Assembly: GCF_018614915.1 (NCBI RefSeq)
Contig: NZ_JAGGNU010000019.1
Location: 1-64,000, forward strand
Direction of reading: 5' to 3'
DNA: 64,000 nt
Source of the DNA: Variovorax paradoxus
Lineage (GTDB): Bacteria; Pseudomonadota; Gammaproteobacteria; Burkholderiales; Burkholderiaceae_C
Shown: positions 37,731-48,205 of the stretch, one piece after another
Layout: every line of letters starts with the position of its first letter
Numbering within the stretch: position 1 is the stretch's first letter
Notes under the pieces: generated by a model
The model's input: the letters and a program-made list of their open reading frames with translations, nothing else
Database searches by the model: none
Told to the model about the DNA's origin: nothing
Position numbers and translations under genes: made by a program

Positions 37731-38747
37731 ATGGCCATGATTTCACTGCGTCAACTGCTGGACCACGCCGCCGAGCATCGCTACGGCGTGCCGGCATTCA
37801 ACGTCAACAACCTGGAGCAGATCCAGGCCATCATGCAGGCCGCACAGAAGACCTCCAGCCCGGTCATCCTGCAGGCCTCGGCCGGCGCGCGCAAATACGC
37901 CGGCGAGCCATTTCTGCGCAAGATGGTCGAAGCGGCCGTCGAGATGTACCCGGAGATCCCGATCGTGATGCACCAGGACCACGGCGCCAGCCCCTCCATG
38001 TGCATGCAGGCCATCCGCTCCGGCTTCACCAGCGTGATGATGGACGGCTCCTTGATGGAAGACGCCAAGACGCCGGCCAGCTACGACTACAACGTCGGCG
38101 TGACGCGCCGGGTGGTCGAGATGGCGCACGCGGTCGGCGTCTCGGTCGAGGGCGAGCTGGGCTGCCTCGGATCGTTGGAGTCGGGCACGGCCGGCGAGGA
38201 AGACGGCAGCGGCGCCGAGGGCGTGCTCTCGCATGAACAGCTCTTGACCGATCCGCAGCAGGCGGCGGATTTCGTTTCGCAGACCGGCGTCGACGCGCTC
38301 GCCATTGCGATCGGCACCTCGCACGGCGCCTACAAGTTCAGCCGCAAGCCGACCGGAGACATCCTGGCGATCGACCGCATCAAGGCCATCCATGCGCGCA
38401 TTCCGCAGACCCACCTGGTGATGCACGGCTCCTCCTCGGTGCCGCAGGAATGGCTGGCCGTCATCCGCGAGTTCGGCGGCGAGATCAAGGAAACCTACGG
38501 CGTGCCGGTGGAGGAAATCCAGGTGGGCATCCGGCACGGGGTGCGCAAGGTCAACATCGACACCGACATCCGACTGGCGATGACGGGCGCGATGCGCCGC
38601 GCCATGGGCCGCGAGCGCGGCGAGTTCGATCCGCGGAAGTTCCTGAAGGACGCCACGGCCGCCGCGCGTGACCTCTGCATCGATCGCTTCGAGGCCTTCG
38701 GCACCGCCGGCATGGCGGGTCGGATCCGGCCGGTGGCGATGCACTGA
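37731..38747 (+). CDS. cbbA: Fructose-bisphosphate aldolase class II
   Basis: The 338-residue enzyme has the zinc ligands in [10 protein letters not shown], then [10 protein letters not shown], and the substrate loop [19 protein letters not shown], with the late zinc His in [12 protein letters not shown]. It is slightly shorter than the usual 345-355 residues; the difference seems spread over loops. It is the last cbb gene. No gap (GAPDH) or pgk gene lies in the operon. Confidence 0.94.
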   Translation: MAMISLRQLLDHAAEHRYGVPAFNVNNLEQIQAIMQAAQKTSSPVILQASAGARKYAGEPFLRKMVEAAVEMYPEIPIVMHQDHGASPSMCMQAIRSGFTSVMMDGSLMEDAKTPASYDYNVGVTRRVVEMAHAVGVSVEGELGCLGSLESGTAGEEDGSGAEGVLSHEQLLTDPQQAADFVSQTGVDALAIAIGTSHGAYKFSRKPTGDILAIDRIKAIHARIPQTHLVMHGSSSVPQEWLAVIREFGGEIKETYGVPVEEIQVGIRHGVRKVNIDTDIRLAMTGAMRRAMGRERGEFDPRKFLKDATAAARDLCIDRFEAFGTAGMAGRIRPVAMH

Positions 38748-38767
38748 CAGGCCCCTAGCCGCTGCCC

Positions 38768-39550
38768 TCAGAGCAGTCTCGAAATCTCCGCCGCCGCGGC
38801 CAGCAGCGCCGGCAGCATCGTCTCCTGCATGACCTTCGCGCTGGTGCGGTTGGCCTGGCCGCTGATGTTGAGCGCGGCCACCATGCGGCCGGCGCGGTCG
38901 ACGATCGGCGCGGCGATCGAGACCAGGCCTTCCTCCAGCTCCTGGTTGACCAGGCACCAGCGCTGGCGCCGCGCCTGCAGCACCTTGGCGAAGAGGGCGT
39001 CGATGTCGGTCAGCGTGTGGCGCGTGAGGGCTTCGAGCGTCGAGGCTTCGAGCCGCGCGCGCACTTCGTCGTCGTCCAGGTCGGCCAGCAGCAGCCGACC
39101 CATCGAGGTGCAGTAGGCCGGCAGGCGCGAGCCCACGCCGAGGCTGATGCGCATGATCTTGTGCGTCGGCACGCGCATGACGTAGACGATGTCGGTGGCG
39201 TCGAGCACGGCCGCCGAGCACGACTCCTGCACCTGCTGCACCAGCGCTTCCATCACCGGCTCGGCGCGGTTCCAGATCGGCATCGACGAGAGATAGGCGA
39301 AGCCGAGATCGAGGATGCGCGGGGTCAGCGCGAAGTGCTTGCCGTCGCAGTCGACGTAGCCCAGCGTCTGCAGCGTGAGCAGGATGCGGCGCGCGCCGGC
39401 GCGCGTGAGCCCGCTCGCGGCGGCCACCTCGCTCAAGGTCCGGCGCGGCGCGCCGGCGCTGAAGGAGCGGATCACCTGCAGGCCGCGCGCGAAGGACTGC
39501 ACGTAGCTGTCGCCCGGTGTCGGCGGGGTGCTTTTCTTGTGGGTTGCCAT
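38768..39550 (-). CDS. IclR-family regulator (PcaR/PcaU-like)
   Basis: The 260-residue protein has the IclR helix-turn-helix (about 16-75: YVQSFARGLQVIRSFSAGAP...LTRAGARRILLTLQTLGYV) and an effector domain with AYCTSMGRLLLADL. It is divergent from the pcaIJF genes, the usual place for PcaR/PcaU/PobR-type regulators of beta-ketoadipate catabolism. An AGAGGA ribosome site precedes it. A good promoter overlaps the operator, suggesting autoregulation. Confidence 0.88.
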   Translation of the reverse strand: MATHKKSTPPTPGDSYVQSFARGLQVIRSFSAGAPRRTLSEVAAASGLTRAGARRILLTLQTLGYVDCDGKHFALTPRILDLGFAYLSSMPIWNRAEPVMEALVQQVQESCSAAVLDATDIVYVMRVPTHKIMRISLGVGSRLPAYCTSMGRLLLADLDDDEVRARLEASTLEALTRHTLTDIDALFAKVLQARRQRWCLVNQELEEGLVSIAAPIVDRAGRMVAALNISGQANRTSAKVMQETMLPALLAAAAEISRLL

Positions 39551-39574
39551 CCGGGTCGTTCCTCTTTAGAATTC

Positions 39575-39606
39575 ATTATACGAACACTTGTTCGGTATGC
39601 GAACAT
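39575..39606. promoter_or_regulatory. IclR operator overlapping the regulator promoter
   Basis: CGAACA-ct-TGTTCG (39581-39594) is a perfect inverted repeat, and a third CGAACA follows in direct orientation at 39600-39605. A palindrome plus an extra direct half-site is the arrangement known for PcaU/PobR operators. On the minus strand, TATAAT (39575-39580) and TTCGCA (39598-39603) are 17 bp apart. They form a promoter for the regulator gene that the operator fully covers. The site is 51-82 bp upstream of pcaI. Confidence 0.72.
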
Positions 39607-39656
39607 TTCTGCAGCCGAGGTGTTCCGCCTTTTTTCCACCCCCGGAGACAGATTCC

Positions 39657-40358
39657 ATGATCAACAAGATCGCGCGCTCGGTCGCCGATGCCATGGCCGG
39701 CATCCCCGACGGCGCCACGGTGCTCATCGGCGGCTTCGGCACCGCCGGCATTCCCGGCGAGCTCATCGACGGCCTGATCGAGCAAGGTGCCAAGGACCTC
39801 ACCGTCGTCAACAACAACGCCGGCAACGGCGAGACCGGCCTGGCGGCGCTGCTGAAGGCCGGCCGGGTGCGCAAGATCATCTGCAGCTTTCCGCGCCAGG
39901 CCGACAGCCAGGTGTTCGACGGCCTCTACCGCACCGGCAAGCTCGAGCTCGAACTGGTGCCGCAGGGCAACCTGGCCGAGCGCATCCGCGCCGCCGGCGC
40001 AGGCATCGGCGCCTTCTTCTGCCCGACCGGCTTCGGCACCCAGCTGGCCGGCGAGCGCGAAACGCGCGAGATCGACGGCAAGGAATACGTGCTGGAGTAT
40101 CCGATCCGCGGCGACGTGGCGCTGATCAAGGCTGAGCAGGGTGATCGCTGGGGCAACCTCACGTACCGCAAGGCCGCGCGCAACTTCGGCCCGGTGATGG
40201 CGATGGCGTCGGCGCGCACCATCGCCACCGTGCACGAGATCGTCGAGCTCGGCGAGATGGACCCGGAGGGCATCGTCACGCCGGGCATCTTCGTTCATCA
40301 GATCGTCAAGATCGACCGCGTGGCGACGCAAGCCGGCGGCTTCAAGAAGGCAGCATGA
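39657..40358 (+). CDS. pcaI: 3-oxoacid CoA-transferase subunit A (PcaI)
   Basis: The 233-residue subunit has the CoA-transferase-I motif VLIGGFGTAGIPGELIDGL and NNNAGNGETGLAALL. With PcaJ it moves CoA from succinyl-CoA to 3-oxoadipate. GGAGA precedes the ATG. Pairing with pcaF and the IclR regulator favours 3-oxoadipate over acetoacetate as substrate, but sequence alone does not exclude a ketone-body enzyme. Confidence 0.9.
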   Translation: MINKIARSVADAMAGIPDGATVLIGGFGTAGIPGELIDGLIEQGAKDLTVVNNNAGNGETGLAALLKAGRVRKIICSFPRQADSQVFDGLYRTGKLELELVPQGNLAERIRAAGAGIGAFFCPTGFGTQLAGERETREIDGKEYVLEYPIRGDVALIKAEQGDRWGNLTYRKAARNFGPVMAMASARTIATVHEIVELGEMDPEGIVTPGIFVHQIVKIDRVATQAGGFKKAA

Positions 40359-41008
40359 GCATGAGCAGCAACTACACACGCCGCACCAAGGACCAGCTCG
40401 CCGCGCGGGTTGCCCAGGACATCTTCGACGGCGCCGTCGTCAACCTCGGCATCGGCCAGCCGACGCTGGTGGCCAACCACCTGCCGGCCGGCCGCGAGGT
40501 CATCCTGCACAGCGAGAACGGCATCCTCGGCATGGGCCCGGCACCGGCCGAAGGCGGAGAGGACTACGACCTCATCAACGCCGGCAAGCAGCCGGTCACG
40601 CTCTTGCCGGGCGGCGCGTACTTCCACCATGCCGACAGCTTCGCGATGATGCGCGGCGGCCATCTCGACATCTGCGTGCTGGGCGCCTTCCAGGTCTCGG
40701 CCACCGGCGACCTCGCGAACTGGAGCACCGGCGAGGAAGGCGCGATTCCCGCGGTTGGCGGCGCGATGGACCTGGCCATTGGCGCCAAGCAGACCTGGGT
40801 GATGATGGACCTGCTCACCAAGAAGGGCGAGAGCAAGATCGTCGCGCAATGCAGCTATCCGCTGACCGGCATCGGCTGCGTGAAGCGCGTGTATTCCGAT
40901 CTCGCCACGCTCGAATGCACGCCGTCGGGCCTGAAGCTGATCGACAAGGTCGAGGGGCTCGAACACGCTGAACTGGAAAAGCTGGTCGGCCTGCCGATCG
41001 CCATGTGA
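40355..41008 (+). CDS. pcaJ: 3-oxoacid CoA-transferase subunit B (PcaJ)
   Basis: The 217-residue subunit carries the catalytic Glu in LHSENGILGMGPAP, and VNLGIGQPTLVANHLP near the N-terminus. It overlaps pcaI by 4 bases, as expected for the two halves of one enzyme. Full length. Confidence 0.9.
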   Translation: MSMSSNYTRRTKDQLAARVAQDIFDGAVVNLGIGQPTLVANHLPAGREVILHSENGILGMGPAPAEGGEDYDLINAGKQPVTLLPGGAYFHHADSFAMMRGGHLDICVLGAFQVSATGDLANWSTGEEGAIPAVGGAMDLAIGAKQTWVMMDLLTKKGESKIVAQCSYPLTGIGCVKRVYSDLATLECTPSGLKLIDKVEGLEHAELEKLVGLPIAM

Positions 41009-41034
41009 CATCTGACATTTCAAAGAGACACACC

Positions 41035-42239
<1,205 letters not shown>

Positions 42240-42240
<1 letters not shown>

Positions 42241-42332
42241 TGCGCCTCGCTCGACGCAGCCTGCTGCTGGCTTTGCTGGCGGCAGCGGGTGCGCCTGCCC
42301 GGGCCCAGGTCTCGGGCGCCGCCGTCGAGTGA
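42240..42332 (+). CDS. Short signal-peptide-like reading frame, possible gene remnant
   Basis: An ATGA overlap with the pcaF stop opens a 30-residue frame, MRLARRSLLLALLAAAGAPA then RAQVSGAAVE. It looks like a complete signal peptide with almost no mature protein. It could be the truncated start of a lost exported protein or a leader peptide ahead of the Bug-family gene 42 bp downstream. Evidence is limited to composition and spacing. Confidence 0.3.
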
Positions 42333-42373
42333 AGCTGCATTCGCGCTTCTTTCAACAACCGCGGAGACTTCCC

Positions 42374-43348
42374 ATGTTGAGATCCTTGATGGCCGTCGCG
42401 GCCCTCGCTGCCGCCTGTCTGCTGCCTGCGAGCGCGAGCGCGCAGCAGTTCCCGACCAAGCCGGTGCGCATCATCACGCCCTTTCCGGTCGGCGGCGGTC
42501 CGGACGGCGTGGCACGCCTCCTGGCCGACAAGCTCTCGCGCGCCTGGGGCCAGCCGGTGGTGGTGGAGAACCGGCCCGGCGGCAACGGCTTCATCGCCAT
42601 CGATGCCTGGAAGCGCGGCGCCAAGGACGGGCATGACCTGCTGGTGCTCGATAACGTGCATCTCGCGGCCTATCCGGCGCTGTTCAAGAAGCTGCCTTAC
42701 GACCCGGCCAAGGACTTCGACGCGCTGCTGCCGCTGTTCAAGACCTACTTCTTCTTCACCGTGCCGGCCGACAGCAAGTACAAGACGGTGGGCGACCTGA
42801 TCGCCGACGCCAAGGCCAACCCCGGCAAGCTCAACTACGGCTCCTGGTCGGTGGGCAACCCGGTGCACCTGGGCTCGGAACTCTTCGAATCGGCCACCGG
42901 CACGCAGATGGAGCACGTGATCTACAAGGAGACCACGCAGCTCTACACCTCGGTCTCGACCGGCGAGCTCGCCTTCGCGCTCGGCACCAGCGCCACGGCC
43001 GGGCCGCTGCAGCGCGCCGGCAAGCTGCGCCTGCTGGCGGCGGCCGCACCGAAGCGCGTCGCTGCCTTCCCCGACGTGCCGACCGTGGCCGAATCGGGCG
43101 GCCCGCAGGGCTTCGAGGTCATCGGCTGGAACGCCATCGCGGTGCCGCAAGGCCTGCCGGCGGCCGTGACCGACAAGATCAAGCGCGACATCGAGAAGGG
43201 CCTGGCCGAGGCCGACGTGCAGGAGAAGTTCAAGAGCTTCGGCTACGAGCCCTTCCCGACCACGCGCGAGCAGTTCAACCAGTTCGTGCAGAGCGAGACC
43301 CGGCGCTTCGGCGACGTGATCAAGAAGGCGAAGGTCTCGCTGGATTGA
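42374..43348 (+). CDS. Bug/TctC-family periplasmic solute-binding protein
   Basis: The 324-residue protein has a signal peptide (cut near ASA-QQ) and the Bug blocks KPVRIITPFPVGGGPDGVAR, NRPGGNGFIAIDAW and VIYKETTQLYTS. It probably binds a small organic acid for uptake or signalling. No membrane subunits (TctA/TctB) are adjacent. Being downstream of pcaIJF suggests an aromatic or dicarboxylic acid ligand, by inference. Confidence 0.87.
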   Translation: MLRSLMAVAALAAACLLPASASAQQFPTKPVRIITPFPVGGGPDGVARLLADKLSRAWGQPVVVENRPGGNGFIAIDAWKRGAKDGHDLLVLDNVHLAAYPALFKKLPYDPAKDFDALLPLFKTYFFFTVPADSKYKTVGDLIADAKANPGKLNYGSWSVGNPVHLGSELFESATGTQMEHVIYKETTQLYTSVSTGELAFALGTSATAGPLQRAGKLRLLAAAAPKRVAAFPDVPTVAESGGPQGFEVIGWNAIAVPQGLPAAVTDKIKRDIEKGLAEADVQEKFKSFGYEPFPTTREQFNQFVQSETRRFGDVIKKAKVSLD

Positions 43349-43375
43349 GACTGAGGCGAAGGGCCAGCGCAGGCG

Positions 43376-44317
43376 CTATCCGGCCGGCTCCGCGGCCTGC
43401 CACACCAGCGTGGCGGCCGCGAGGTCTTCGAGCGCGCTGCCGACGGCCTTGAAGACGGTGCGCTCGCTGTCGTCGGCGCGCCCGCCGCGTGTGCCTCGGC
43501 ACAGCTCGGCGAGCGTGGCCTGGATGCCGTCGTGCGCCAGCGTGCCTGCCGCGATCGCATCGAGCAGATCGCCGGCCTTCGAGAGTGCTTCGTCGGTGTC
43601 GACGAAGGTCCGCGCGCCGGCGAAGCAGGCCGGGTCGGCCTCGCGCATCTCGGGCTTGAAGCTGCCGATCAGGTCCAGATGAGAGCCGGCCGCGAGCCAC
43701 TCGCCCTTGACCAGCGGCGAGGTGGCGAGCGTCGCGCAGCTCACGATGTCGGCGCCGCGCACGGCGGCTTCGAGATCGGTCGCGGCCTGCGCGTTCCAGC
43801 CTTCGTTGCGCCATTGCGCGGCCAGCGCTTCGGCGCCCTCGGGCCGGTGGTTCCACACCCGAACCTCATCGATCGCCCGCACGCTGCCAAGCGCGGCCGG
43901 CAGCAGGCGCGCGACGCGGCCGGTGCCGAGCACGAGCAGCCGCCGCGCATCCGCACGCGCGAGAAAGGAAGCCCCGAGCGCCGAGGCCGCCGCGGTGCGG
44001 TGGGCGGTGATCTCGTTGCCGTCCATCATCGCCAGCGGCACGCCGGTGTGCGCGTCGTAGAGCACATAGGTCGCATGCAGGCCGGGCAGGCCGCGCGCGC
44101 TGTTGCCGGGAAAGATGTTGATGGTCTTGATGCCGAGGAAGCCCGCCGCGCTCCAGGCCGGCATGATCAGCACCGTGCCGCGGTCGGTGCCGGCTTCGAT
44201 CGTGTGCACGTGGCGCGGCGGCACGCTGGCTTCGCCGGCGAACGCGTTGCGCAAGGCGGGGATGAGGCGGGGGAAAGCCAATGCGGCGCGTGTGGCGTCG
44301 GTGTCGAAGTGCTTCAT
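43376..44317 (-). CDS. Ornithine cyclodeaminase / mu-crystallin family protein
   Basis: The 313-residue protein has the family segment ATYVLYDAHTGVPLAMMDGNEITAHRTAAASALGASFLA and an NAD(P)-binding Rossmann motif VLGTGRVARLLPAAL. Relatives are ornithine cyclodeaminases, ketimine reductases and alanine dehydrogenases, and I cannot choose among them. The start MKHFDTDATR fits the family better than an ATG 54 bases upstream. Confidence 0.82.
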   Translation of the reverse strand: MKHFDTDATRAALAFPRLIPALRNAFAGEASVPPRHVHTIEAGTDRGTVLIMPAWSAAGFLGIKTINIFPGNSARGLPGLHATYVLYDAHTGVPLAMMDGNEITAHRTAAASALGASFLARADARRLLVLGTGRVARLLPAALGSVRAIDEVRVWNHRPEGAEALAAQWRNEGWNAQAATDLEAAVRGADIVSCATLATSPLVKGEWLAAGSHLDLIGSFKPEMREADPACFAGARTFVDTDEALSKAGDLLDAIAAGTLAHDGIQATLAELCRGTRGGRADDSERTVFKAVGSALEDLAAATLVWQAAEPAG

Positions 44318-44369
44318 GGAACGGCGGACCTGAGGACAATGAACGGCAAGCCTTCTCAGGGAAAAAGAC

Positions 44370-45596
44370 ATGCAACGGAAGAATTATGAAGAGCATCCGG
44401 TCGAGCATGGCGTGCCGGTGAAGATGTGGACCCGCGGCGTGCCGGTCGAGGACGGGGCGCGGCAGCAACTGGAGAATGCGGCGCGCCTGCCGATCGTGTT
44501 CCACCACATCGCGGCCATGCCCGACGTGCACTACGGCATCGGCGCGACCGTGGGCTCGGTGATCCCGACCTTCAGGGCCATCATCCCGGCCGCGGTCGGC
44601 GTCGACATCGGCTGCGGAATGATGGCCTGCAAGACCACGCTGCAGGCCGCCGACCTGCCCGACAACCTGGGGCCGCTGCGCGCCGCGATCGAGAAGGCCG
44701 TGCCGCACGGCTCCAATTCGCGGCGCAGCGGCCGGGACAAGGGCGCATGGGAAACGCCGCCCGACGAAACCGATGCCGCCTGGGCGCAGCTCGCGCCGGA
44801 GTTCGAGGCGCTGTGCGCCGACTACCCGCGCCTTGCGAACACCAACAACCACAAGCACCTGGGCACGCTGGGCAGCGGCAACCACTTCATCGAGGTCTGC
44901 CTCGACCAGGCGGGCGCCGTGTGGTTCATGCTGCACTCGGGCTCGCGCGGCGTCGGCAATGCCATCGGCACGCATTTCATCGAGCTCGCGAAGAAAGACG
45001 CCGAACAGCACCAGCGCAACCTGCCCGACCAGGACCTGGCGTACTTCGAGGAAGGCGCGAAGTACTTCGGCGATTACGTGCGCGCCGTCGGCTGGGCCCA
45101 GAAGTTCGCGCGCGCGAACCGCGAAGTGATGATGCAGCGCGTGGTCGCGGCCGCGCGCAAGGTGGTCGCCAAGCCTTTCGAGGCGCAGCTGGAAGCGGTG
45201 AATTGCCATCACAACTACGTGAGCCGCGAAACGCACTTCGGCCAAGACGTGCTCGTCACCCGCAAGGGCGCGGTGAGCGCGAAGGCGGGCGAGCTCGGCA
45301 TCATCCCGGGCAGCATGGGCGCCAAGAGCTACATCGTGCGCGGCAAGGGCAACCCCGAGAGCTTCATGAGCTGTAGCCACGGCGCCGGCCGCGCGATGAG
45401 CCGCACCAAGGCGAAGAAGCTCTACACCGTGGCCGACCAGATCGCCGCCACCAAGGGCGTGGAATGCCGCAAGGACGCCCAGGTGATCGACGAGATCCCG
45501 ATGGCCTACAAGGACATCGACGCGGTGATGGAGGCGCAGAAGGACCTGGTGGACGTGGTGTACACGCTCAAGCAGGTGGTGTGCGTGAAAGGCTAG
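44370..45596 (+). CDS. rtcB: RNA-splicing ligase RtcB
   Basis: The 408-residue ligase has the manganese-binding VGVDIGCGMMA, GSGNHFIEVC, and the histidine that carries GMP in SCSHGAGRAMSR. RtcB joins RNA 2',3'-cyclic phosphate or 3'-phosphate ends to 5'-OH ends. No rtcA cyclase or rtcR activator is beside it, so it appears as a single gene. Confidence 0.95.
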   Translation: MQRKNYEEHPVEHGVPVKMWTRGVPVEDGARQQLENAARLPIVFHHIAAMPDVHYGIGATVGSVIPTFRAIIPAAVGVDIGCGMMACKTTLQAADLPDNLGPLRAAIEKAVPHGSNSRRSGRDKGAWETPPDETDAAWAQLAPEFEALCADYPRLANTNNHKHLGTLGSGNHFIEVCLDQAGAVWFMLHSGSRGVGNAIGTHFIELAKKDAEQHQRNLPDQDLAYFEEGAKYFGDYVRAVGWAQKFARANREVMMQRVVAAARKVVAKPFEAQLEAVNCHHNYVSRETHFGQDVLVTRKGAVSAKAGELGIIPGSMGAKSYIVRGKGNPESFMSCSHGAGRAMSRTKAKKLYTVADQIAATKGVECRKDAQVIDEIPMAYKDIDAVMEAQKDLVDVVYTLKQVVCVKG

Positions 45597-45693
45597 GACC
45601 GCGGTCTCCCGCAGGGCGCCGAGGCCGCCACGGTGCACGTGGGGCCGGCCTGGGCGCCCGGCGTTCAGCTCGCGCTGCGGCGGCGGCGCGCCA

Positions 45694-46149
45694 TCACTCG
45701 GCCGCCGGGCTGGCCGCGCGCGTGCTGGCCATCGCCCTGCCGCGCATGCCTTCGATGCGCTGCACCTCGGCCACGAAGGCGTCGCTGTCGCGTGCCTGCC
45801 GGTATGCGGCCAGGCGGCGAGCGTAGCCGGGACCGGCGGCATCGGGGCTGTCGTAGCGCGCATAGTCGCGGAGTCCGGCCTTGTTGAAGAGGCTCAGGTC
45901 GGCCAGCACTTCGGCCCGGCTCATCGCGCCGACGGCGATCGATGCGGTCGCGGGCGTTCCGACCCATTGCTCGGACGGGGTGCGAGGCGTCGCCATCGAG
46001 CGCTGCAGCTCGGCCGTGACTTCGCCGCGGCTCATCGTGCCGGTGGTCGCGATCGGCGCGCCGACCCAGGCTTCGGCCGGAACGGTCTGCGCCGACACGG
46101 CGCCGGCGAGAAGAAAGGCGGAGATGCCCAGGATTTGCTTGGCTTGCAT
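45694..46149 (-). CDS. DUF4148-type exported protein
   Basis: The 151-residue protein has a signal peptide (MQAKQILGISAFLLAGAVSA-QT) and two repeats of the DUF4148 pattern: AWVGAPIATTGTMSRGEVTAEL and QWVGTPATASIAVGAMSRAEVLADL. DUF4148 proteins are abundant in Burkholderiales; their function is unknown. AAGGAA lies upstream of the ATG. Confidence 0.75.
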   Translation of the reverse strand: MQAKQILGISAFLLAGAVSAQTVPAEAWVGAPIATTGTMSRGEVTAELQRSMATPRTPSEQWVGTPATASIAVGAMSRAEVLADLSLFNKAGLRDYARYDSPDAAGPGYARRLAAYRQARDSDAFVAEVQRIEGMRGRAMASTRAASPAAE

Positions 46150-46335
46150 GGTGGAAGTTCCTTTCACTGCTGCAGGCGGCTGCGGGAATCGCTGCCACCA
46201 TGGAATGCAGTGTGGATTCCGGCCGCTCGTCGCGATGTGCGTAAGCGCACACGATTTTTCAATCCGAACGCCGGTCCGCTGCGAGAGGCGCCCGAAGCGG
46301 CACCCGCGCATAATTCGCGCCCCGGGCTGCCCTGC

Positions 46336-47049
46336 ATGAACTCTTCCCCGCACCGCTCCAGCCTCGCGCTGCGAAAGATCCCGCTGTTCGAAGGACTGTC
46401 GGACGGCCGCCTCGACCTGCTCGCCCAATCCTGCCGCTGGCACAGCGTGGCTGCGCACAAGCCGCTCATGCTGCGCTCGCAGCACGAGGGCGAGGTCTAT
46501 TTCCTGGTGTCGGGGAGGGCGCGCATCACCACCTACTCTGCCAACGGCCGGCAGGTCACCTTCCGCGACTGCGGCGTCGGCGAGCATTTCGGCGACATCG
46601 CCGCCATCGACGGCGGGCCGCGCTCCGCCGATGTGTTGACGCTGGAGGCGTGCGTGGTCGCCAGCCTGGAGCGGGCCGCCTTCATGGCGCTCCTGCGCGA
46701 CGAGCCGCTGGTGGCCGAGCGCGTGATGCGCGGCCTGGCACGGCTGGTGCGGCAGCTGTCCGAGCGCGTCATCGATCTCAGCACGCTCGGCGTGCAGAAC
46801 CGCCTGCATGCCGAACTGCTGCGGATGGCGCGCGCCGCCGGCGTCGTGGACAACCGCGCGCGCCTGGAGCCCGCACCGCGCCATGCGGAGCTGGCCAGCC
46901 AGATCAGTACCAATCGCGAGCAGGTCACGCGCGAGCTCAACCTGCTGGTGCGAGCGGGCCTGCTGGCAAAGGAGGGCCGTGCCCTGGTCGTGACCGATGC
47001 CGACCGGCTGGCCCGCATGGTGGCCGAGGTGCGCGGCGAGCCGGGCTGA
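46336..47049 (+). CDS. Crp/Fnr-family transcription regulator
   Basis: The 237-residue protein has a cyclic-nucleotide-binding-like domain (about 15-130, with VYFLVSGRARITTYSANGRQ and GEHFGDIAAIDGGPRSADV) and a C-terminal helix-turn-helix around RHAELASQISTNREQVTRELN. There is no Fnr-type N-terminal cysteine cluster. It is 66 bp upstream of a TauE-type transporter gene on the same strand. Effector unknown. Confidence 0.87.
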   Translation: MNSSPHRSSLALRKIPLFEGLSDGRLDLLAQSCRWHSVAAHKPLMLRSQHEGEVYFLVSGRARITTYSANGRQVTFRDCGVGEHFGDIAAIDGGPRSADVLTLEACVVASLERAAFMALLRDEPLVAERVMRGLARLVRQLSERVIDLSTLGVQNRLHAELLRMARAAGVVDNRARLEPAPRHAELASQISTNREQVTRELNLLVRAGLLAKEGRALVVTDADRLARMVAEVRGEPG

Positions 47050-47115
47050 CGCGGCGCATCCTGATACCCTAGCCGCAGCCGCCCGCAGGGCCGGTCTTCC
47101 TGCTTCTTCTCCCCC

Positions 47116-47874
47116 ATGGCCCTCCCCATCATCACCGACCCGCATTTCTATGCGGTCGCCGTTCCTGCCGTGCTGATGCTCGGCGTCAGCAAGAGCGGCT
47201 TCGGCGCCGGCTTCGGCTCGCTGGCGGTGCCCGTCCTGGCCCTGGCCGTCACGGTGCCCCAGGCGGCGGCGATCCTGATGCCGGTGCTGCTGCTGATGGA
47301 CCTGCTGGGGCTCGCCGCCTTCCGCCGGGACTTCGATCGCTCGCTGCTCTTCTTCCTGATTCCGTTCGGCCTGGTGGGCACGGTGGTCGGCACCTTGCTG
47401 TTCCGGGTGCTTCCGGCGCACACCGTGGCCGGCATCGTCGGCATCTTCACGCTGCTCTTCCTGGCGCAGCGCATGCTGTTCCCGCCGCGGGCGGACGATC
47501 CGCCGCCGTCCAGGACCGCCGGCGCGGTGTTGACGGCCATCGGCGGCTTCACCAGCTTCATCGCGCATGCGGGCGGGCCGCCGGTCAATGCCTACGTGAT
47601 CCCGCTGCGGCTCACGCCGCTGGCCTACACTGCGACCCTGGCCTATTTCTTCTTCGTGGTGAACCTGAGCAAGTGGATTCCCTATGCGTGGCTCGGGCTG
47701 CTCGACTGGCGCAACATGGCGACCTCGCTGGTGCTGCTGCCGCTCGCGCCGCTCGGCGTGTGGCTCGGCATCCGGATCGCGCGCCGCATCGATGCCGTGT
47801 GGTTCTACCGCTTCGTCTACCTGGGCATGCTGCTGACCGGCATCAAGCTGAGCTGGGACGGATTCGTCGCCTGA
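47116..47874 (+). CDS. TauE/SafE-family membrane transporter
   Basis: The 252-residue protein has about eight hydrophobic segments and the family motif LGVSKSGFGAGFGSLAVPVLAL at the front, with its repeat TAIGGFTSFIAHAGGPPVNAY in the second half. TauE/SafE proteins move anions such as sulfite, sulfoacetate or sulfonates. Substrate unknown. A GGCCTG-aaaa-CAGGCC hairpin lies 4 bases past the stop, but without a T-tract. Confidence 0.87.
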   Translation: MALPIITDPHFYAVAVPAVLMLGVSKSGFGAGFGSLAVPVLALAVTVPQAAAILMPVLLLMDLLGLAAFRRDFDRSLLFFLIPFGLVGTVVGTLLFRVLPAHTVAGIVGIFTLLFLAQRMLFPPRADDPPPSRTAGAVLTAIGGFTSFIAHAGGPPVNAYVIPLRLTPLAYTATLAYFFFVVNLSKWIPYAWLGLLDWRNMATSLVLLPLAPLGVWLGIRIARRIDAVWFYRFVYLGMLLTGIKLSWDGFVA

Positions 47875-47960
47875 TGCGGGCCTGAAAACAGGCCTACGCG
47901 GCGATGTAATGCAAAGCTCTACGATTGCCGCGATTTCGCCGCATGGGCAGAATTTCGCGC

Positions 47961-48176
47961 ATGTCCGAATCGATGACGACGCCCGCCAAACTCGAGGATT
48001 CCGAGCTGCAAAGCCTTGCCGCCGAGTGGCGCATCCGTGCCATGCAAGGCGACCAGCTCGCGCATCGCATGGCCCAGGCGCTCGAGGCCGAGCAGCGCCG
48101 TCGCATTCGCGACACCGGGCTGCAGCCGCTGCCGCCGGGCTCCTCGGCCGCGGCGCCGTGGTGGAAGTTCTGGTGA
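47961..48176 (+). CDS. Small hypothetical protein
   Basis: This 71-residue frame begins MSESMTTPAK and contains a charged helix (SLAAEWRIRAMQGDQLAHRMAQALEAEQRRRIR), ending with an aromatic tail APWWKFW. It looks soluble, with a possible coiled coil. There is no clear ribosome site and no family I know. Codon pattern is like its neighbours. Confidence 0.5.
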   Translation: MSESMTTPAKLEDSELQSLAAEWRIRAMQGDQLAHRMAQALEAEQRRRIRDTGLQPLPPGSSAAAPWWKFW

Positions 48177-48205
48177 TCGGTATTCACGCCTTTTTCTGAC
48201 ACGCC

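Noticed and set aside
47879-47894. GGCCTG-aaaa-CAGGCC hairpin after the TauE-type gene, considered as a terminator
   Set aside because: The stem is only six base pairs and no T-tract follows on either strand, so termination is not supported.
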